From positions 1 to 20,858 of the forward strand of contig CAJPNZ010000048.1 of the NCBI GenBank assembly GCA_905372155.1: a stretch of DNA of 20,858 bases. The letters run 5' to 3'. The notes beneath the pieces were generated by a model that saw only the letters and a list, made by a program, of their open reading frames with translations, was not told the origin of the DNA and made no database searches. The first letter of the stretch is position 1. Each line of letters starts with the position of its first letter. The stretch comes from Propionibacteriaceae bacterium (GTDB taxonomy: Bacteria; Actinomycetota; Actinomycetes; Propionibacteriales; Propionibacteriaceae). Positions 1 to 7,507 of this stretch are shown here, one piece after another. A program made the translations under genes and the position numbers.

Positions 1-155
1 GGGGTGGTTTCGACTCGGGTCGCTCGTTCCTCGCTCCCCGGCTCAACCGGCTTGGGGAGGGGGTGCTCGCTCCCCGGCTCAGCCGGCTTGGAAGTAGTGA
101 AGTTGGTTGAGCCGATCCTCACGAGCGTCAGCGAGTGGGTCGTGTCGAAACCACC
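1..155. repeat. Intergenic nested inverted repeat, copy 1
   Basis: An outer arm GGTGGTTTCGACTCGGG near position 3 pairs with CGTGTCGAAACCACC at 141-155. Inside it, CGGCTCAACCGGCTT (about 40-54) pairs with AAGTTGGTTGAGCCG (about 101-115). The same outer and inner arms recur at 4186-4345, 7134-7507 and 19361-19500, always between genes. The right half (106-153) is nearly identical to 19361-19411. The family resembles REP/BIME-type intergenic repeats; its function is unknown. The purB reading frame is open upstream into this repeat, but those codons are not thought to be translated. Confidence 0.75.
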
Positions 156-274
156 CTGCGCGTGTCTGGGGACTTGAGTCAGGCTTGTCGTTCGGCTGCC
201 GGCTCAACCGGGTTCAAGGGGCCCTTCACCCCCATGGAGCCTCCGGGAATCGGGAGAAAATGTGGTGGGGACAA

Positions 275-280
275 TAGAGT
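275..280 (+). promoter_or_regulatory. -10 box of purB, leaderless
   Basis: TAGAGT ends 7 nt before the purB ATG at 288, so transcription should begin at or next to the start codon. No Shine-Dalgarno sequence is present and no clear -35 box is visible. Confidence 0.5.
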
Positions 281-287
281 TGCCCGC

Positions 288-1718
288 ATGAGCGTTCCCA
301 ATGTGCTGGCCACCCGTTACGCCTCCGCGCAGATGCGCGAGATCTGGGCGCCCGAGGCGAAGGTGGTCGCCGAGCGGCGGCTCTGGCTGGCGGTGTTGCG
401 CGCCCAACGCGACCTGGGCGTCGACTTCGGGGGCGCCGACCCCGACGAGGTGATCGCCGCCTACGAGGTGGTCGTCGATGAGGTGGACCTCGAATCCATC
501 GCGGCCCGCGAACGCGTCACCCGCCATGACGTCAAGGCGCGGATCGAGGAGTTCAACGCCCTCGCCGGGCACGAACACGTCCACAAGGGCATGACCTCGC
601 GCGACCTCACCGAGAACATCGAGCAGTACCAGGTCCTGTCCTCGCTGCGCGTGATCCGCGACCGCGTCGTCGCCGCCCTGGCGCAGCTGGCCCGGCTGGC
701 CGTCGCATGGGCCGATCAGCCGCTGACCGGCCGCTCCCACAACGTCGCGGCCCAGATCACCACCCTGGGCAAACGGTTCGCCACCGCCGCCGACGAACTG
801 CTGGTGGCGTACCGGAGGGTGGAGGAACTCATCGCCCGCTACCCGGCGCGCGGGATCAAGGGGCCGGTCGGAACCGCTCAGGACATGCTCGACCTTCTCG
901 GCGGTGACGCCGGCAGGCTGGCCGAGCTGGAACGCCGGGTCACCTCCGAGCTGGGTTTCGAGGCCGTTCTCACCTCCACGGGACAGGTGTATCCGCGCAG
1001 CCTCGACTACGACGTCGTCACCGCCCTGGCACAAACCTCCGCGGCCCCGTCGAACGTGGCCACCACCATCCGCCTGATGGCGGGCCTCGAACTGGTCACG
1101 GAGGGTTTCAAGGAGGGACAGGTCGGCAGCTCCGCCATGCCCCACAAGATGAACACCCGCTCCTGTGAGCGCGTCAACGGGCTGTCGGTGATCCTGCGCG
1201 GCCACGTCTCCATGATCGGTGAGCTGGCCGGGGACCAGTGGAACGAGGGCGACGTCTCCTGCTCGGTGGTGCGACGGGTGGCGCTGCCCGACGCGTTCTT
1301 CGCGCTCGACGGGCTGTTCGAGACCTTCCTCACCGTGCTCGCCGACTTCGGGGCCTTCCCCGAGGTGATCGCCGCCGAGCTGGACCGATACCTGCCCTTC
1401 CTGACCACCACGAAGGTGCTGATGGCGGCGGTGCGCAGGGGAGTGGGTCGCGAGGAGGCCCACGAGGTCATCAAGGAACACGCGGTCGCCGTCGCGCTGG
1501 AGATGCGCCACGGCATGAGGACCAATGACCTCCTCGACCGCCTCGCCGCCGATCCCCGCCTCAGGCTGAACCGCGACGAACTGGGCGCGCTGGTCACCGA
1601 TCCCCTCGACCTGGCTGGCACCGCCGGGGCGCAGGTGGCGCGGATCGCGGAGGAGGTCGCGGAAATCACGGCGACCCACCCGGATGCGGCCGCCTACCGC
1701 CCGGGAGCCGTGCTGTAG
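288..1718 (+). CDS. purB: Adenylosuccinate lyase
   Basis: A 476-residue cytosolic enzyme of the fumarase/aspartase superfamily. It removes fumarate from SAICAR (giving AICAR) and from adenylosuccinate (giving AMP), so it acts twice in purine synthesis. The superfamily signature GSSAMPHKMN is at residues 280-289, on the flexible catalytic loop. GRSHNVAAQ at 148-156 holds the conserved catalytic-region histidine (H151), and KGMTSRDLTEN is at 100-110. Length is normal for the family. The reading frame is open back to 135 through repeat DNA. I chose the ATG at 288 because the protein family begins there and a -10 box lies 7 nt upstream. It lies about 10.7 kb from purC and purS-purQ in this window, so it is not in an operon with them. 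Identification is firm; the start is likely. Confidence 0.95.
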   Translation: MSVPNVLATRYASAQMREIWAPEAKVVAERRLWLAVLRAQRDLGVDFGGADPDEVIAAYEVVVDEVDLESIAARERVTRHDVKARIEEFNALAGHEHVHKGMTSRDLTENIEQYQVLSSLRVIRDRVVAALAQLARLAVAWADQPLTGRSHNVAAQITTLGKRFATAADELLVAYRRVEELIARYPARGIKGPVGTAQDMLDLLGGDAGRLAELERRVTSELGFEAVLTSTGQVYPRSLDYDVVTALAQTSAAPSNVATTIRLMAGLELVTEGFKEGQVGSSAMPHKMNTRSCERVNGLSVILRGHVSMIGELAGDQWNEGDVSCSVVRRVALPDAFFALDGLFETFLTVLADFGAFPEVIAAELDRYLPFLTTTKVLMAAVRRGVGREEAHEVIKEHAVAVALEMRHGMRTNDLLDRLAADPRLRLNRDELGALVTDPLDLAGTAGAQVARIAEEVAEITATHPDAAAYRPGAVL

Positions 1719-1735
1719 GGGGGAGACCCCCGCAC
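1710..1735 (+). terminator. Possible purB terminator stem
   Basis: GTGC and a G run (1718-1723) can pair with a C run and GCAC (1727-1735) across a 3-nt AGA loop directly at the purB stop codon. The stem is short and interrupted, and no T run follows. This is a weak call. Confidence 0.3.
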
Positions 1736-1747
1736 TCAAAAGACCCA

Positions 1748-1819
1748 TTCACAGCCACCCTCAATCGCGCTCTGACCATGGGTTTTACCGATCGACGTGC
1801 CGCCTGTGATTAAGCCTCA
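1748..1819 (+). repeat. Diverged direct repeat, left copy (transposase debris)
   Basis: This 72-nt stretch aligns with 3856-3926 at roughly two-thirds identity with a single 1-nt gap. Both begin TCACAGCC, share TCTGACCA in the middle and end AAGCCTCA. The right copy lies inside the decayed IS5-type transposase, so this copy is probably a remnant of a related element. It runs up to the stop codon of the MFS gene. Confidence 0.5.
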
Positions 1820-3040
1820 TTCCGTGACGGCCGTCTCGTCTTGAGCGCTCTCCCAGGCGCGGATCGCGCCGTGGAGACGAACCGAAATCGCCACGCAGCC
1901 CAGGAAACACAGCCCAGACACGTAGAACGGGACCCGCAGATCCAGTGCCGCAGCCATCCACCCACCCGCAGCCGCCCCGGTCGCAAGGCCAAGATAGCTC
2001 AGCAGCCGTCCCGCAGATCCGATTCGCCCCAACAGGTCCTGCGGAATGATCTTCTGCCGAACCGAGCCGGCGAGCACACTCCAGACCACCGCATGACAGA
2101 TGTACGCGGCCATCGCTACGGCTGCGACGAAGGTGTTCGAAGTGGCTCCGCAGATGGCGATCGAGACAGCCCCCAGAAACAGAGCCAGGACGATGCCGGT
2201 GCCGTACCCGAATCGCTGACGGAGCCGCGGCGAAACGAAGCTCCCCAGGAGCCCACCCAACGCCGAGAAAGACATCATGAGTCCGTAGCCTCCGCTGTCC
2301 AGCCCAAGGACGCGTTGAGCGAAGACAACGAGGAATGAGAAAGGCAGGCTGTAGGCGAAGCTCGCTAGCCCGTTGATCGCGACCAGGCCAGCGACGATCT
2401 CGTTCCTGCGGAGCCACGCCAGGCCCGTACTCAGATCGTTCCAGATGGATGTACGTTCCGCACCAGCCTCACTGCCTCGGTACGGTCCCCGTAGGAGGAA
2501 GAAAGCCAGGGAGGCGACGCCGCAGGCAAAGGAACTAGCCCCAACGGGCAGTGCGGCGGTCACCGCGAACAGGAAGCCTCCCAACGGGGGCCCAACGAAT
2601 TCATCAATGACGAGCTGAGCGCCGGTGATCTGCGAGTTCGCCCGATCGAGTTCCTTGGCCGGAATGATTGACGGGAGCACAGAGAACACTGCCGTGTCGG
2701 ATGTGGTCTCGACCAGCGCCACTGCGGCGTAGATGATGTAGAGAAGGGGTAGATTCACGGCACCTTTGACCAACAGGATGGCGAGGGCGCCGTAGGCGAG
2801 GAATCGCAAGAGATTCGCCACGTACAGCAGATGACGGCGATCAAAACGGTCGATCATGACGCCGATACCGAGCACCGCGCCGATCCGGGGAACCGTGTAG
2901 GCAACAGTCAAACTGGAGACGGCCAACGGATCTTTGCTCAGCGCAGTAGCAATCAGGGGCATGGCGATGAATACCAGTCCATCGCTGAGGTTGGATGCCG
3001 CGTTCCCGAGCCACAGCTTGCGGTATTCAAGGTTCCTCAC
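1817..3040 (-). CDS. MFS transporter, EntS/MFS_3-like exporter
   Basis: A 407-residue inner-membrane protein with about 12 hydrophobic segments, the normal size for a major facilitator. After MRNLEYRKLWLGNAAS it shows the loop 2-3 motif GVMIDRFDRR (residues 60-69), typical of drug/siderophore proton antiporters. The overall pattern fits the EntS-like MFS_3 group, whose members export siderophores, macrolides or other small molecules; the substrate cannot be read from sequence. The start is GTG at 3040: the frame is closed by a stop about 14 codons upstream, and only a weak GGAAC lies 5' of it. The gene has visibly lower GC than its neighbours and sits between transposase fragments, which suggests horizontal acquisition. 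No regulator gene accompanies it. Confidence 0.85.
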   Translation of the reverse strand: MRNLEYRKLWLGNAASNLSDGLVFIAMPLIATALSKDPLAVSSLTVAYTVPRIGAVLGIGVMIDRFDRRHLLYVANLLRFLAYGALAILLVKGAVNLPLLYIIYAAVALVETTSDTAVFSVLPSIIPAKELDRANSQITGAQLVIDEFVGPPLGGFLFAVTAALPVGASSFACGVASLAFFLLRGPYRGSEAGAERTSIWNDLSTGLAWLRRNEIVAGLVAINGLASFAYSLPFSFLVVFAQRVLGLDSGGYGLMMSFSALGGLLGSFVSPRLRQRFGYGTGIVLALFLGAVSIAICGATSNTFVAAVAMAAYICHAVVWSVLAGSVRQKIIPQDLLGRIGSAGRLLSYLGLATGAAAGGWMAAALDLRVPFYVSGLCFLGCVAISVRLHGAIRAWESAQDETAVTE

Positions 3041-3228
3041 GAAGGTTCCGATGCTTTCGGCATGTTCACGTCCTCTTCAAGCCGGACTGCTGTTTTGTGG
3101 AGGGTGGTGAAAATCTGGATTGTGGTTTGAGCTGCCGTCTCGGTTTGTTTCCATTCCTGGTGGATTTCGTTCGGGGTGCGGTATCCGATTGTGGATTGAA
3201 GCCTGGTTTGATTGCAGTCGGTGTTCAA
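3037..3228 (-). pseudogene. C-terminal fragment of an IS3-type transposase
   Basis: On the reverse strand the frame reads NTDCNQTRLQSTIGYRTPNE. This matches the end of IS3/IS150-family integrase-core transposases, which typically have YN..RLHS.LGYRTP.E. No DDE catalytic residues remain, and a stop codon lies 12 codons upstream of NTDCN. The frame ends in a TGA that overlaps the GTG start of the MFS gene, so part of the MFS leader derives from the insertion sequence. GC falls to about 50% here, far below the surrounding genes. The family match is from a recognisable motif only and should be treated as probable. Confidence 0.5.
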
Positions 3229-3479
3229 TCCATGATGTTGCGTCCTTGGGGCTTATTCATAGGGGATTTTTGAATTTCCCCAAGTGGCGTTTTGCCCCGA
3301 GGGAGTGTGGGGACGGCTTGCCCGATCTGAGACAATTCAAAGTGTTCCACCACAAAGAATCTCAGGAGAAAGACAAACCGCTGCCGCGAATGCTACCACA
3401 AGCCTTGACCGTGACCAGATCCTTGACCCGTGTGAACTGATCTACCCCCGTTCCTGAAACCCATCCGGCAGCAGGGTCT
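3229..3479. other. Low-GC spacer between transposase remnants
   Basis: About 250 bp with no supportable gene. It lies between the IS3-type fragment and the start of recognisable IS5-type coding sequence and probably contains the ends of both elements. I could not identify terminal inverted repeats or a target duplication. Confidence 0.4.
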
Positions 3480-4043
3480 CGTGCCCTGGGATTGTTCCGC
3501 CGCATCCAGGTCACTTTGTTGATGCTCGGGAACAATCTCACTCGGGAGTTGCTGACAGACATTCACGCGGGTTTCCCAAACCACCGTCTCACGAGTGGTC
3601 ACGGTCTACACTTCCTTGATCGCCGAGGCCATCCAAGGCGTGGGTGCCTGATGTGGGGGACCTCGACCCGGATCCGGCAGCACGCTCATCGACGGTACCC
3701 TGGCGTCCTGCTGACCATGGCCCAACAGTGCTGAGTTGTGACTGGGGCAAGCGCCACACGACGGGGATGAATCCGCAGGTGGCCGGACACCTCGCCTGGC
3801 TCTCAAAACCATCAGTGGACAGTTTTCATGATGCGAAGACCATCACGGAGGCTTACTCACAGCCGTCCTCAAGCGTTGTCTGACCAGGGCTTCGCTGGCC
3901 GAGGCGTTGCCCGTGAACAAGCCTCAAGGGATACGCGATGACCGCGGCAGTTGTTGCGGGCCCCTGACGCGATCGCTTGGAGCCATGTCAAAGGCGGCGA
4001 CTGGAAACGTCGGATCGCGTCACTCGTCGACGGGTTCGAGTAA
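3480..4043 (+). pseudogene. Broken IS5-type transposase (HTH_Tnp_4 + DDE_Tnp_4)
   Basis: Pieces of one transposase are found in order but in different frames. LGLFRRIQVTLLMLGNNLT (about 3486-3542) resembles the region before the DNA-binding domain. VSQTTVSRVVTVYTSLIAEA (3571-3630, next frame) is a clear helix-turn-helix. LIDGTL (3685-3702) is the first catalytic Asp block and is followed by a stop. CDWGKRHTTGMNPQV (from about 3737, third frame) is the conserved block after it, with HDAK further on at about 3830. A weak match to the last block (AIAWSHVKGGDWKRR) follows near 3969. At least two frameshifts and one stop make it inactive. The family is DDE superfamily endonuclease of the IS5/ISL2 type; the name of the insertion sequence is unknown. 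Confidence 0.7.
3856..3926 (+). repeat. Diverged direct repeat, right copy
   Basis: Partner of 1748-1819. It lies inside the decayed transposase, after the HDAK block. The two copies flank the MFS gene and the IS3-type fragment, about 2.1 kb apart. Confidence 0.5.
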
Positions 4044-4350
4044 CCGTCACCATGAAGCGCGAAGCCCGGCTCACCGACCGTCCGGAAGGCTGCCGAGTTC
4101 ACTTCGCACCGCTACTGCCACGCGCATCACCACTGTAACCCGGGCAGGATGTGGCTTCCTCAACGGGTCTGCTGTTTGGCTGTCGGGTGGTTTCGACACG
4201 GGCTGCTCCTTCGTCGCGGCCCGGCTCAACCAGCTTCGGGGATAGAACGTTCACGTGCTGGCTCAACCAGTTTCAGGGAGAGGACGCTCACGTGCTGGCT
4301 CAACCAGCTTGAGGGGCGGAAGTTGGTTGAGCCGGCCTGCTCGCATCCGG
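4044..4350. repeat. Transposase tail debris, then intergenic repeat copy 2
   Basis: From 4044 to about 4155 no gene is seen. From about 4155, the sequence is the reverse complement of the 3' half of the 7134-7295 unit: ACGGGTCTGCTGTTTGGC, then GGTGGTTTCGACACGGGC (4186-4203), then GGCTCAACCAGCTT. The TGGCTCAACCAG module then repeats twice more (about 4259 and 4294), followed by AAGTTGGTTGAGCCG at about 4320. The right outer arm is missing, so this copy is truncated. Confidence 0.65.
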
Positions 4351-4416
4351 AAGAACACCCCTTGGTTTCACCCCGCAACTCTCGGGTTTCCTTCACGTCT
4401 GCACCCCGGGAGGGGT

Positions 4417-4422
4417 TAGCAT
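4417..4422 (+). promoter_or_regulatory. -10 box of the 4454 membrane-protein gene
   Basis: TAGCAT ends 31 nt before the ATG at 4454, giving a leader of about 25 nt that contains the GAGGAG ribosome binding site (4444-4449). Confidence 0.4.
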
Positions 4423-4453
4423 GCCAAGACCGTCAGGAGTTCAGAGGAGCACC

Positions 4454-4948
4454 ATGAACCAGTCTCCCCAGAACGCGAATCCATCCAAGCCGGAACCTTC
4501 AGGTAGCGGAGCCCCCGATTTCATGCTCGGTGAACCAGCCGGTCAGGTGGGTGAAGCTGCCGAACCGGTCGGCGCGTCAGCCGGATCCGCCGGTGCCGCG
4601 ACCGGGCAGTCCCGCCGGACGGACGAGGCAGCCGCCTTCAACCGCTACCTGTATGCACCCGAACAGTCATCGTCCAGGTACGACCCCTACGCCGTGGGCG
4701 AGTTCCCGTCCCAACGCTGGGAGGACCCGAGCCGTGACAGCGTCGCGAGCTGGGTCGGGGTCGTGATCCTCATGTTCATCCCCTTGGTGAACATCGTCGC
4801 GGTTCTGGTGATGGCGTTCTCGTCGAGTTTCTCGCGTGCCAAGCAGAATTTCGCCCGTGCCATCCTGCTCTTGTTCGGGATCTTCCTGGGGTTGTTGTTT
4901 CTCATCGGCCTGACGTCCGGGGCGCTGTTCAGGGTCGTACAGCGGTGA
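4454..4948 (+). CDS. Small two-TM membrane protein, function unknown
   Basis: A 164-residue protein. Residues 1-95 are soluble, low-complexity and rich in Pro, Ala, Gly and Ser, with no signal peptide. Two hydrophobic helices follow at about 99-121 and 136-158, separated by a short basic loop (FSRAKQNFARA), and the protein ends in a short basic tail. I do not recognise a named family. The start is well supported: AGAGGAGC lies 4 nt before the ATG at 4454, and a frame-internal ATG at 4421 has no such site. The gene stands alone, convergent with the ABC-2 transporter across a shared hairpin. Confidence 0.75.
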   Translation: MNQSPQNANPSKPEPSGSGAPDFMLGEPAGQVGEAAEPVGASAGSAGAATGQSRRTDEAAAFNRYLYAPEQSSSRYDPYAVGEFPSQRWEDPSRDSVASWVGVVILMFIPLVNIVAVLVMAFSSSFSRAKQNFARAILLLFGIFLGLLFLIGLTSGALFRVVQR

Positions 4949-4955
4949 CGTGGCG

Positions 4956-4996
4956 AAGGGGCTGTCGACCGGGTTGTGTCCGGTCGACAGCCCCTT
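4956..4996. terminator. Perfect bidirectional terminator hairpin
   Basis: A 17-bp perfect stem, AAGGGGCTGTCGACCGG (4956-4972), pairs with 4980-4996 across a 7-nt loop. It starts 8 nt after the stop codon at 4948 and ends 12 nt before the stop codon of the opposing gene at 5009. The AA/TT ends give little of a T run, but placement between convergent genes supports a two-way terminator. Confidence 0.8.
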
Positions 4997-5008
4997 CTGC
5001 CGGGAAGA

Positions 5009-6118
5009 TCACGAGGCCGTGGTGAGGGCTTCCCGCCACTTCATGGGTTTGCCGGTGCGCAGCAGGCCGCGGTCGTAGATCCGGGCCGCGAACCAGACCG
5101 TCGCGACGGTGGTGAGGACGAGCAGCGCCAGCGAGGCGAAGGGCTCCCAGCCGGCGCTCTGGCCGAGGAAGATGCGCACCGGCACGGCGACCGGGGCGGA
5201 GAACGGGATGTAGCTCATCACCGTCATGGCCAGGGGATTGCTGGTGCCGACGGCGACGCCGAGGTAGGGCAGCATCACGAGCCAGGTGAGGGGCTGCAGC
5301 GCGGTGTTGAGGTCCTCGGTGCGGGAGACCAGCGCGGCGGCCGCCGCGTACAGGGCCGCGATCATGACGAACCCGAACAGGAACAGGACGACGAACCAGA
5401 CGATGGGCCACACCAGGTCCGCCACCGGCAGGACGCTGCCGTTTATCGCCAGTCCCCCGAGGACAGTGGCCGCGATGGCGAGGATCTGCGCCAGTGCCGC
5501 GGCGGAGTTACCGATGATCTTCCCGGTGAGCAGTGCCCTCGAGGAAATGCTGGCAAGCAGGATCTCGACGATGCGCGTCTGCTTCTCCTCTACCACCGAG
5601 TTGGCGATGCCCATGCCGAAGACCATGGCCGCCATCATCCACACCATGCCGAAACCAATTCCCAGGAAATAGCGAAGAGCGGGATGCGGGGCGTTGGGAT
5701 CGAGCAGCTGAACGTTCGGGGACACCGACAGGGACGAGAGCAGGCCGGTCGGGGCGTCCCGCAGCGACAGCACCTCGATTCCCAGCGGGTTCGACGCGTC
5801 CGGAACCACCGCTGCTTTCGCGTCCTCGGAGAGCACGGCGCTGCGCGCCGCCTCCGGGTCCGCAACCTCGACCACGGTGACGTTCGGCAGGTTCCTGAGT
5901 CGCGGGGCGAGGTCCGCGGTGGTGGCGACGGTGGTGGCGCCGCCGTCCATCCACTTTCCGATCTGCGGGGTGAAAACGACGGCGAGGAACATGACGGCGA
6001 GGGTGATGAGGGTCGAGACGATGAACGACTTCGACATGCACCGCACCACGATTTCCCGTTTGGCGACGATACCGACGGTGCTCCAGAAGCTCTGACGGGC
6101 GGGGGTCTGGGTGTTCAC
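5009..6118 (-). CDS. ABC-2 type transporter permease, NatB-like
   Basis: A 369-residue membrane protein. An N-terminal helix (about 33-52) follows a cytoplasmic segment, then an extracytoplasmic domain (to about 145), then about five helices ending near residue 350. SVVEEKQTRIVEILL and LLTGKIIG are hallmarks of the NatB/YhaP-type ABC-2 permeases that export sodium, drugs or peptides. The start is GTG at 6118, which overlaps the stop codon of the ATPase gene by 4 nt (GTGA), so the two are translationally coupled. The frame is open further upstream, but only as a shadow of the ATPase gene. The substrate is unknown. Confidence 0.88.
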   Translation of the reverse strand: MNTQTPARQSFWSTVGIVAKREIVVRCMSKSFIVSTLITLAVMFLAVVFTPQIGKWMDGGATTVATTADLAPRLRNLPNVTVVEVADPEAARSAVLSEDAKAAVVPDASNPLGIEVLSLRDAPTGLLSSLSVSPNVQLLDPNAPHPALRYFLGIGFGMVWMMAAMVFGMGIANSVVEEKQTRIVEILLASISSRALLTGKIIGNSAAALAQILAIAATVLGGLAINGSVLPVADLVWPIVWFVVLFLFGFVMIAALYAAAAALVSRTEDLNTALQPLTWLVMLPYLGVAVGTSNPLAMTVMSYIPFSAPVAVPVRIFLGQSAGWEPFASLALLVLTTVATVWFAARIYDRGLLRTGKPMKWREALTTAS

Positions 6119-6993
6119 TGGGCCATCTCCTTGTAGATCTCGTGCAGGCTGCGGGTCACGCGCCCGAATGTGTGGACGGTGCCGCGTTCCAGGGCGGCGG
6201 CCAGGACGCGGTTGGCGGTCTCCTCGTCGGGCGCCTGGAACCGGACGTAGCCGCCGTCGAACTCGATCACCGGGACGACGTCGCGCACCCAGCCGGTGTC
6301 GGCGTTCATTTCGAGATCCCACTCGTTGCCGGCGTTGGCCGCCTGGAGTTCGGTCCGGGTGCCGTTGGCGCGGATTTCACCCCGGGAGATGATCACGAGC
6401 TGGTCGCAGAGCCGCTCCACCACGTCGAGCTGGTGCGAGGAGAACAGGACGGGGGCGCCCGTGGCTGCGACCTCGCGGAGCACGTCGACGGTGATGTCCA
6501 CCGAGTCCGGGTCGAGACCGGAGAACGGTTCGTCGAGGACCAGGGCGCTGGGCCGGTGGATGAGGGCCGCGGCGATCTGCACCCGCTGCTGGTTGCCGAG
6601 CGACAGCGATTCCAGGGTGTCGGTGGGTTTGCCGTTGAGCTGGAGACGTTCCAGCAGCTCCAGGCCGTAGCGGCGCGCCTCGGCCGCGTCGCTGCCGTGC
6701 AGCTGGGCCAGGTAGACGAGCTGGTCGATGATCTTCATCTTCGGGTAGAGGCCGCGTTCCTCCGGCATGTAGCCGATGGTGGCGCGCTGATCGGCGTTCA
6801 TGGGTTGACCGTCGACCAGGACCTGCCCCTCGTTGGCCGCCAGCACCCCCAGGATGATCCGCATGGTCGTGGTCTTGCCGGCCCCGTTGCCGCCGACGAA
6901 ACCCGTCATGAGGCCGGGCCTGATGTCGAAGGAGACATCGTTCAACACATGCTTGTCACCGAAGAACCGGTGAACGTTCCGTACGCTGATCAT
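6115..6993 (-). CDS. ABC transporter ATPase, NatA-like
   Basis: A 292-residue nucleotide-binding subunit. Walker A GGNGAGKT is at residues 34-41, the Q-loop region at about 75-78 (YMPE), a slightly atypical signature SLGNQQ at 131-136, Walker B ALVLDEP at 150-156 and the switch histidine at 187 (SSHQ). The C-terminal 80 residues form the extra domain typical of NatA/DUF4162-type ATPases. The start is ATG at 6993; a -10 box 7 nt upstream predicts a leaderless mRNA. It forms a two-gene operon with the permease and presumably powers export of an unidentified substrate. Confidence 0.9.
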   Translation of the reverse strand: MISVRNVHRFFGDKHVLNDVSFDIRPGLMTGFVGGNGAGKTTTMRIILGVLAANEGQVLVDGQPMNADQRATIGYMPEERGLYPKMKIIDQLVYLAQLHGSDAAEARRYGLELLERLQLNGKPTDTLESLSLGNQQRVQIAAALIHRPSALVLDEPFSGLDPDSVDITVDVLREVAATGAPVLFSSHQLDVVERLCDQLVIISRGEIRANGTRTELQAANAGNEWDLEMNADTGWVRDVVPVIEFDGGYVRFQAPDEETANRVLAAALERGTVHTFGRVTRSLHEIYKEMAQ

Positions 6994-7000
6994 GACCTCA

Positions 7001-7006
7001 ACGCTA
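7001..7006 (-). promoter_or_regulatory. -10 box of the NatA-like ATPase gene, leaderless
   Basis: On the reverse strand TAGCGT lies 7 nt before the ATG at 6993. A GAGGT sits only 1 nt from the ATG, too close to act as a Shine-Dalgarno sequence. Confidence 0.45.
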
Positions 7007-7099
7007 CGGATCGGGACCCGGTCGGCGCTTCCCGCGGCGGGGGGAAATCCGTCCTCCCCCACACGGGGGATACGGGATGGCGATCCGCCTTTTCTCCTG

Positions 7100-7126
7100 G
7101 CGGTAACGCCTGTCGTGTGGTTCGGC
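7100..7126. repeat. Half copy of the 70-bp palindromic element
   Basis: GGTAACGCCTGTCGTGTGG and the next few bases resemble the left arm of the palindrome at 9429-9498 (GGAAACGCCTGTCTTGCGG). The right arm is absent, and the intergenic repeat begins shortly after. Confidence 0.4.
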
Positions 7127-7133
7127 CGCGGCT

Positions 7134-7458
7134 TGGTTTCGACTCGACCTGTTTGCTGGTGCTCGCGGGTCGGTTCAACCGGCTTCTGTTCCTCAAGCTG
7201 GTTGAGCCGGGCTGCGACGAAGGAGTAGCCCGTGTCGAAACCACCCTGGCGGCCAAACAGCAGACCCGGTCCACAGGGTCTTGGGTGCGGTTGCCTGGTT
7301 TCGACTCGACCTGTTTGTTGGTGCTCGCGGGTCGGTTCAACCGGCTTCTGTTCCTCAAGCTGGTTGAGCCGGGCTGCGACGAAGGAGTAGCCCGTGTCGA
7401 AACCACCCTGGCGGCCAAACAGCAGACCCGGTCCACAGGGTCTTGGGTGCGGTTGGCC
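7134..7458. repeat. Near-perfect tandem duplication of a 162-bp intergenic repeat
   Basis: Two head-to-tail units, 7134-7295 and 7296-7458, differ only by one C/T change near the start (CTGTTTGCTGG versus CTGTTTGTTGG) and one extra G at the end. Each has an outer pair TGGTTTCGACTCGACC ... GTGTCGAAACCACC and an inner pair GGTTCAACCGGCTT ... AAGCTGGTTGAGCC, so each can fold as a nested hairpin. The rest of each unit (GGCGGCCAAACAGCAGACCC) is also found, inverted, at about 4157-4190. The high identity implies a recent duplication. Together with flanking DNA it fills the gene-free stretch from 6994 to 7494. Confidence 0.85.
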
Positions 7459-7507
7459 TGGCTTCGACTCGACCCGCTCGCTGGTGAGCGCGGGTCAGCT
7501 CGAGCGG
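7459..7507. repeat. Partial third repeat unit running into the response regulator gene
   Basis: TGGCTTCGACTCGACC at 7459 restarts the unit in phase. Similarity falls off after about 49 bp, inside the 3' end of the response regulator gene, whose stop codon (7495-7497) lies within it. The copy is more diverged than the two upstream. Confidence 0.55.

Noticed and set aside
135..287. N-terminal extension of the purB frame
   Set aside because: The 51 extra codons lie in the intergenic repeat and have no ribosome site. The conserved protein begins at 288.
204..1748. Long reverse-strand frame opposite purB
   Set aside because: GC-driven shadow of purB with low-complexity His/Gly/Arg-rich sequence and no recognisable domain.
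1740..4350. Intact composite transposon or genomic island with attachment sites
   Set aside because: No intact transposase, integrase, terminal inverted repeats or target duplication could be identified. The 72-bp repeats are too diverged to be recent element ends.
4976..6136. Forward frame opposite the ABC-2 permease
   Set aside because: Shadow reading with Arg/Gly/His-rich low-complexity translation.
7134..7507. Possible CRISPR array
   Set aside because: Only two 162-bp units and a partial one, with no short repeats, unique spacers or cas genes.
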